From the NCBI GenBank assembly GCA_030490835.1, contig CM059975.1, positions 36,736,133 to 36,800,132 on the forward strand: 64,000 bases of DNA. Direction: 5' to 3'. Positions 58,868 through 64,000 of this stretch are shown here, in pieces. Source of the stretch: Annona cherimola (lineage: Eukaryota; Streptophyta; Magnoliopsida; Magnoliales; Annonaceae). Below the pieces are notes generated by a model. It was given only the letters and a program-made list of their open reading frames with translations, had not been told where the DNA came from and did not search any database. Numbering within the stretch: the stretch's first letter is position 1; every line of letters starts with the position of its first letter. Made by a program: the position numbers and the translations under genes.

Positions 58868-60366
58868 TGATGAGCTGCGTATATGTCTATTAAAATTGCT
58901 CGCTTTTAATATAAGTATACATGCCGAATCAAGTAATAAAGAGTGAGTAAAGTATCGTTCCTACGAGAAAATGATCTAATTAGGATTATTAATCAGTTTA
59001 GTTGCTTTTGGTGATTAGAGAATTTAAATTTCAAACCTAAAACTAATTCTATCAATTGCAATACTAAAAGGAGTTATCAATTGGGGATGACAGATGGATA
59101 GTTCGGAATCCTTAAATCTAAACTATATTGCATTGGTTCCTTTTTAGTAGATTGTATAGGGGCTTACTAGTCCAAGTTCAATAATCTTTATATATATCTT
59201 CCAACGCATAGAAAGCTAATTACACCCTACTCAATTGCTATGTTCCAAGCCATTAAATAAAGTGAAATTGATATATTCATAACTTGTTCATGACTACATA
59301 GGGTTTAACGGTATATTCCTATCCATTAAACAACTCTCCTTAGCAAAGCGGAAACCTATACCCTACACATGGATCTAGCAGAGATTTTCCATTTTCAAGG
59401 ATTAACCATTGAATTAAATCATCTTACAAGGTAGCTAATCTTGTAAAAAGCATTAAACATCACATGCAAGGGTAAATCACAACACACAATCATATGAAAA
59501 TCAAGTATTCATTCTTGAAATTTGAAGAACCAAGACAATATAGTTTAGGGTTCAATTCATCCTAACTATCCATCTAAAGGAAGTTTAGCTCAAAGATATG
59601 ATATAAAAATTCTTTACATCCATTATAAAAGTATCCATTAAAACAGAGAAAAAAATAAAAGGATGAAGAGAAAACTGATTCTCTGGTAGTTTCCACCAAT
59701 GGGGTTAAATCTTCTCTTCAATCTGCGCTTCAAATGAGTTCTTTTCCTTCTCTGAATGTTTATTCCGTCAGGGCTCTCTCTTTTGCGCATGAATCCCTAT
59801 TTTTCTATTTATATTGGTTGGTTTGCGCAGCATATGTGCAGCAACCCGTGTGTACGGATGCATAGTGGCGCCTAGGTGCTAACTCTCTGTGTACTAGGTG
59901 ACTTAGAAACCTTTCTAAATGCCCTAGGAGTTCATGCCCTGGCGCTTAGGTGCCAATTCCCTAGAAGCTTTTATCCTAAAAGCTCTTCTGGACTTGTCAG
60001 CATGTTAGTGACGTGGCGCCTAGGCGCTAACTTTCTGGAAGCTCTTTTATCTCGTGAGGTGTTTGAGATTCTGGCAAAGGCCTATAGGGTGGTGCGTAGG
60101 CACCAACCCCATGTTCTTTTACTTAGCTCTGTTCTGCATTCGACTCACCCTTATGCCTGTAATTTGCCCGTTCTTCCTGTAAAAAATGAATGAACTAAAA
60201 ATTCCTAATTTATACTAAAAATGCATAAAAACTGTATAATCTCCTAAAATACAAAGCAAGTGAAAATTAAGCTAAATGGATGCAAAGTAAGCCCCATCCC
60301 TTAGACTAACATATAAAAGTAGTCTAAAATGAGCCATGATAACTCGCATTTTTACGAGTTATTACA
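58868..60366 (-). mobile_element. 3' LTR of Athila-like element 2 (minus strand), 1,499 bp
   Basis: On the minus strand starts TGTAATAACTCGTAAAAATG right after the polypurine tract 'atttaagtttgggg' (60367-60380) and ends ...GCAGCTCATCA at 58868. The 'AACTCGTAAAAATGCGAGTT' start is characteristic of plant Athila-type LTRs. It contains four copies of a GGCGCCTAGG-type near-palindrome at 59870-60110. A 105-codon plus-strand frame at 59876-60193 is produced by this GC-richer patch and is not a gene. The partner 5' LTR lies beyond the window. Confidence 0.85.
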
Positions 60367-61800
60367 CCCCCAAACTTAAATGTTGTTAGTCCTCGATCAA
60401 CACATGCAAACACAATGAATGAATGAATAAATGAATGAACAAATGAAACATGGACTTTGTCAACTAAACCTGCTTCCCATTACACTTCTAATAATCCATT
60501 ACTTTATTCAACAAGGTTAAGAATAATCTAAACTTGAAAAAAATATCCATTTCACTAGACAGGACTTGCATTTTCAATCGCGAACCAAGTTATATGCAAA
60601 TGGCAGAATTCTCTTGTACAGAGTAATAATTCAACATGTTAATCTTACTCTTGATCAAAAGAATTTGGTTAGAAAATCAATCCAAATAGGTGAACCAAGG
60701 TTGAAGCTGAACTAATTAGTCAAAGAAAATGATAATCATTTACTAGATTCAATTTTTGCCTCACTGCGATTCTTGCCCCTAAAACTTATTGCAAAACTCT
60801 CCTCATTGTATTTCAGAATATCTGGAGATCTATTTTTTTGGCTCCCCTTATCATATTTCAGGGTATTTGGGAAGAGTTTTGATTTTAAAGCATTATTAAT
60901 GTGATTTTCCTTTACTTTTTTACGCAAACCTTGACATTTGTTGATGCCAAGTCCCGATTACTTAGCTTGGGTCAATCACCTCATTTTTATTATTCCGACA
61001 ACTTGGTAGGGATCCTGAACATGCCATTCAACTTGTTTGTGAAGTATTACCCTTTCTGAACCTATTAATTCCCTTAAAGTACTTGATTAGCATTCATGTA
61101 ACTCAGTTCTTATCATTTTAGTTGAAAAATTTACATGTACTGGAATTAGAACAATGTACTATGAAATTCTCTTGAGTCATTCACATGTCACTGGCAAATT
61201 GCTTTTACACATAGTCCTCAATCCGAATTGCTAATTTTGTGTGAATTCAATTTCAAGTCAAAATTTTTCTCAACCTTGCACATTTTCGTTAAAATGGATT
61301 AAAAAAATAAATTTCATTAGCAGAAGTTGACATAACATGCAAGCTACACAAAACAAAAAAAACTGCACTTGAGAATTATACACCCTCCAAACTTGAGAGA
61401 TGTATTGTCCTCAATGCATGATACTGAAAATAACCTCGGAAATAAAAACAAAGCTAAATAAAATAAAATAAAAGAAATAGAAATGACCGGGACTCCCTCA
61501 TGAATCAGACTCAGTTGCGTCATTGTCCTCGCTTTCGCCACCCTGATGCTTGGAGGACTGCTGGAAGCAAGCTTGAAACTCCGAAGGCGTCGATGAGAAT
61601 GGTGGAAGAATCGATGTGGCGCTCCTCCATCAATCGTCCGAAGTGGGCTTCCATTGCCTTGTTGGACTGATGCAAAAACTTGGCTTGAGCCTCCATGAGG
61701 TGCTCCAGGTTAGTTAGTTGCTCGATGGTGGTAGGTGGTTGAGAGGAGGGTCCTGCTGATAGCGCTGCTGTGGGGCGAGTCGTGGCAGTGCAGACTCGTG
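60367..61800 (-). mobile_element. Athila element 2: untranslated stretch between env-position ORF and 3' LTR
   Basis: Contains a second polypurine-like motif 'cttgagagatgtattgtcct' (61393-61412; minus strand 'aagtttggagggtgtata') as well as the one at the LTR border. A (GAAT)n microsatellite lies at 60415-60445. No conserved coding sequence. Confidence 0.55.
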
Positions 61801-62620
61801 GCTGGGTGCGATAGGACAGGTCGTCGATGATTTCCTAGCAATTCAGGACTTCCTCCGTCGCTTCCCATCTAACTCCCACTTGCTTGTAAAGCCCTGTGAT
61901 CAGGGATGAGAAGTAATAACTACCCCGGGGAGCTGTTGTGCTTGCATAGATCTGGTGATAGATCAGTCTCCCTACATCGATCGTTAACCCATTGTAGATG
62001 GCATACAGTAAGAGCGCCCTGTCCATCGTGATCTCGTTGACATGAGTCGACGACATCATCCGGGCAGAGATGAAGTGGAATAGCATTCTCCCATGATAGT
62101 GCATGTCGCTATGCTTGAAGGACGTGGGTTGTCCGCCTGTTGACTTCCATGTCGTTGGCCTTTCGTAGAAATACATAGTCAAGGTATTGACATCTCGGTC
62201 ATCTCCCTTTAGGAATGCCTCGTACTGATCAGGGTGATCAAAAGTCGGTGTGCCGTAAAAAGAGTTGATCGCCTTGGGGTGGAATGAGATGATCTTTCCT
62301 CGAACCTTGACCCATCCCGACTCGTGCTCTACCACATTGGTGTAAAATTCCTTGACCACCGGGATGATCGCAGGTTGTGGCTGTGTTAAGAATTTCTTTC
62401 AACCGCGGGCATTCAACGCATGGACGAAGTTATCAGAGAATACATCAATCTTGATTCCCCTCTTTCGAATCAGGTGGCACTTCTACAATAAGTTCGTGTA
62501 CCGTGTGAAAGCTTGAGCGAACACGAATCAGTTGGCGTCAAACTCAATTAGATCCTGAGTCTTCTTCCGCTTGGCCGAGGATGAGGATGCTATGTCTCCG
62601 ATATATAGCAATCAATCACC
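61530..62620 (-). pseudogene. Env-position ORF of Athila-like element 2 (putative plant transposon protein domain), decayed
   Basis: The longest open part is 174 codons (61835-62359) with VKEFYTNVVEHESGWVKVRG, AINSFYGTP, a segment of His/Met-rich SDMHYHGRMLFHF and RGSYYFSSLITGLYKQVGVR. This wording is that of the widespread 'putative plant transposon protein' domain found in ORFs between pol and the 3' LTR of Athila/Calypso-type elements. Coding similarity continues on both sides: upstream a Ser/Lys-rich start region with KRKKTQDLIEF (about 62560-62525) and downstream a Pro/Thr/Gln-rich, possibly coiled-coil stretch. Three or more stops interrupt it. Its position downstream of integrase matches the env-like slot; membrane fusion function is not shown by the sequence. 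No signal peptide was recognised. Confidence 0.75.
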
Positions 62621-63440
62621 ACATAACCCTCCACAGCCAATATCACACAAACCACCCTAAAAAAACTTCATAATGAGCTCCAATCCGCCGTCCAACCACA
62701 CAACATACAAATGCCAAATCCCAATCTTGTAGCAAACCCATACCAAAGAACTTGCAAAGCACTTAGAATTCACCAAAGAACAAGAAATTTTACCTCGGGT
62801 GCTTGGCAACTTTGAAATTCTGAATTTCAGCAACTTTTTGAACTGGCGCCAGGGCGCGGTATGGTGGCACCTAGACACCGCTGTGCTGCCTTCGAAAATT
62901 GACGCCAGTCGGAAGAAAATATTAAAATGGGGTTTGAAATGAGGCCCAAAAGGAAGTGAAATTGATGGGAAATGATGTTTAGGGATGGGGCTTAGGATTT
63001 GGTGAGGAAAAACTTAATTTTTGGATGGATTTGAGATGGATCTTAGAAAGGAGAAAAAGTGGAAATGGAATGGAAAATGGGATGAATGAAATGGGGAGGA
63101 CATTGAGAATCAAATGGAGTTGGATCGAGGTTGAAATGGCTTGAAATCATGTTGACAAGAATCAAAAATGAGAAGGGGAAAACTCTACTATAAGGTCGTC
63201 CAAGTCGCGTTGTCCACGACCCAGCGCTGGGGCGCCACTTTACGGTGCCGATAGCGCGCTCCGTGTTCTTCAGGATCTCACTTTTGGCGCCTAGGCAATG
63301 TGCTTCAGTAACTTTTTGAAATTTTTGCTCCCAGCTGCTTCCTAGCATGATCTTTATGCAATTAAGCTCCAAGTCATTCTCCTACATAAAAAATAATAAA
63401 AACAAAAATAAAAATAAAAATGAGTAATGGGTTGCCTCCC
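62621..63440 (-). mobile_element. Athila element 2: spacer between pol and env-position ORF
   Basis: GC-mixed sequence with further GGCGCC-type motifs at about 62846, 63230 and 63285. Short frames of 73 and 109 codons here show no known motif. Confidence 0.5.
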
Positions 63441-63442
63441 AT

Positions 63443-64000
63443 TTAGCACTAAGTTTAACATTCTCAGCCCAATGTTCCCACTATTCAGGGATCTTTCAAT
63501 TCCATCACCTCTTTGCAACGCTTTAGATCGTCTCCCATATAATGCTTTAGCCGTTGCCCATTCATGACGAAACTGTTTCTGGTAGCCTCATTCAGTACTT
63601 CCACTGCTCCATCCTTAGTCGCCTTTAGCACCATGAATGGTCCCGACCATCTGGATTTGAACTTGCTTGGAAACAATTTCAATTTTGAATTGAAAAGCAT
63701 GACTCTTTGACCTGACTCGAATTTCTGTAGTAAAATCTTTTTGTCATGTCATTTATTCACTTTTTCTTCGTAGATCTTGGCATTTTCATATGCCTTCATA
63801 CGGAATTCGTCCAGCTCATTGAGTCGCAGCAATCGACGGTCCCCTGCTTATTGCATGTCCAGGTTTAATTTCTTTACTTCTTAATAAGCATTACGTTCTA
63901 AATCCAGCGGTAGATGGCAAGCCTTCCCATAAACCGGTTGGTAATGAGATATTCCAACTAGGTTTTGTAGGCAGTTCTATATCCCCATAGCTCGTCGTCC
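63443..64000 (-). pseudogene. Integrase C-terminus of Athila-like element 2, runs off the window
   Basis: Enters at 64000 as DDELWGYRTAYKT, a hallmark of the Athila/Tat integrase core end, and finishes with a 71-codon open piece (63485-63700) containing LFNSKLKLFPSKFKSRWSGP and NGQRLKHYMGD. Stops and frameshifts lie between. The rest of pol is outside the window. It has the same orientation as the env-position ORF and LTR and so belongs to element 2. Confidence 0.88.

Noticed and set aside
59876..60193. 105-codon plus-strand frame with Leu/Ala-rich sequence
   Set aside because: It is inside the LTR of Athila-like element 2, antisense to it, and arises from the GGCGCC-type repeat block.
1..64000. 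CRISPR array, operons, bacterial promoters or ribosome binding sites
   Set aside because: The regular repeats here (10, 58, 116, ~365 bp) have no spacer structure, and the DNA is clearly a plant nuclear sequence.
1..64000. tRNA or rRNA genes
   Set aside because: The only tRNA-related matches are 12-base primer binding sites and pol III box-like words; no cloverleaf was found.

Overview
The window is AT-rich, repeat-dominated nuclear DNA of a flowering plant. The evidence is several classes of plant LTR retrotransposon (Ty1/Copia, a Tekay/Del-like chromovirus, Athila-like Ty3/Gypsy), Tourist-like MITEs, a SINE-like unit, and intron-bearing gene fragments with GT..AG borders. No intact protein-coding gene, rRNA or tRNA was found, and nothing bacterial, plastid or mitochondrial was recognised. 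Nearly every coding stretch is broken by stops and frameshifts. The species cannot be named from the sequence.

Layout. 0-8.7 kb: intergenic DNA with one copy of a segmental duplication (183-1130), three copies of a foldback element and a partial Tourist-like MITE. 8.75-16.24 kb: a decayed Copia element on the minus strand (LTRs at both ends, pol at 9.44-12.24 kb), interrupted by plus-strand Gypsy material (12.24-15.955 kb). 16.4-19.5 kb: another foldback element and a decayed repeat-bearing pseudo-exon. 19.5-20.64 kb: an exactly 10-bp-periodic array with a higher-order repeat, split by a Tourist-like MITE. 20.64-23.12 kb: a short non-coding LTR element with a perfect initiator-Met primer binding site. 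23.12-24.43 kb: a ~365-bp tandem array whose last unit carries a foldback insertion with an 8-bp target duplication. 24.9-25.2 kb: a possible leucine-rich-repeat gene fragment. 27.3-29.35 kb: a probable Gypsy LTR. 30-36 kb: MITEs, three tandem-repeat arrays and a SINE-like unit.

36.3-51.9 kb: the second copy of the segmental duplication, then one member of a ~1.6-kb repeat pair (37.44-39.11 kb, partner 50.33-51.86 kb). Between the pair members lies a complete-ended but internally deleted Tekay-like element (40,463-48,779, minus strand) with a perfect 5-bp target duplication, inserted in an older LTR. 54.69-55.29 kb: a decayed two-exon gene of unknown family, the best candidate for something undescribed. 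56.08-58.73 kb: plus-strand Athila-like pol. 58.87-64.0 kb: a second Athila-like element on the minus strand, with 3' LTR, env-position ORF remnant and integrase C-terminus; it runs out of the window.

The genes do not form a working pathway. The window reads as a nested record of insertions, deletions and local duplications. Boundaries given as approximate are by eye; no alignment or database search was run.
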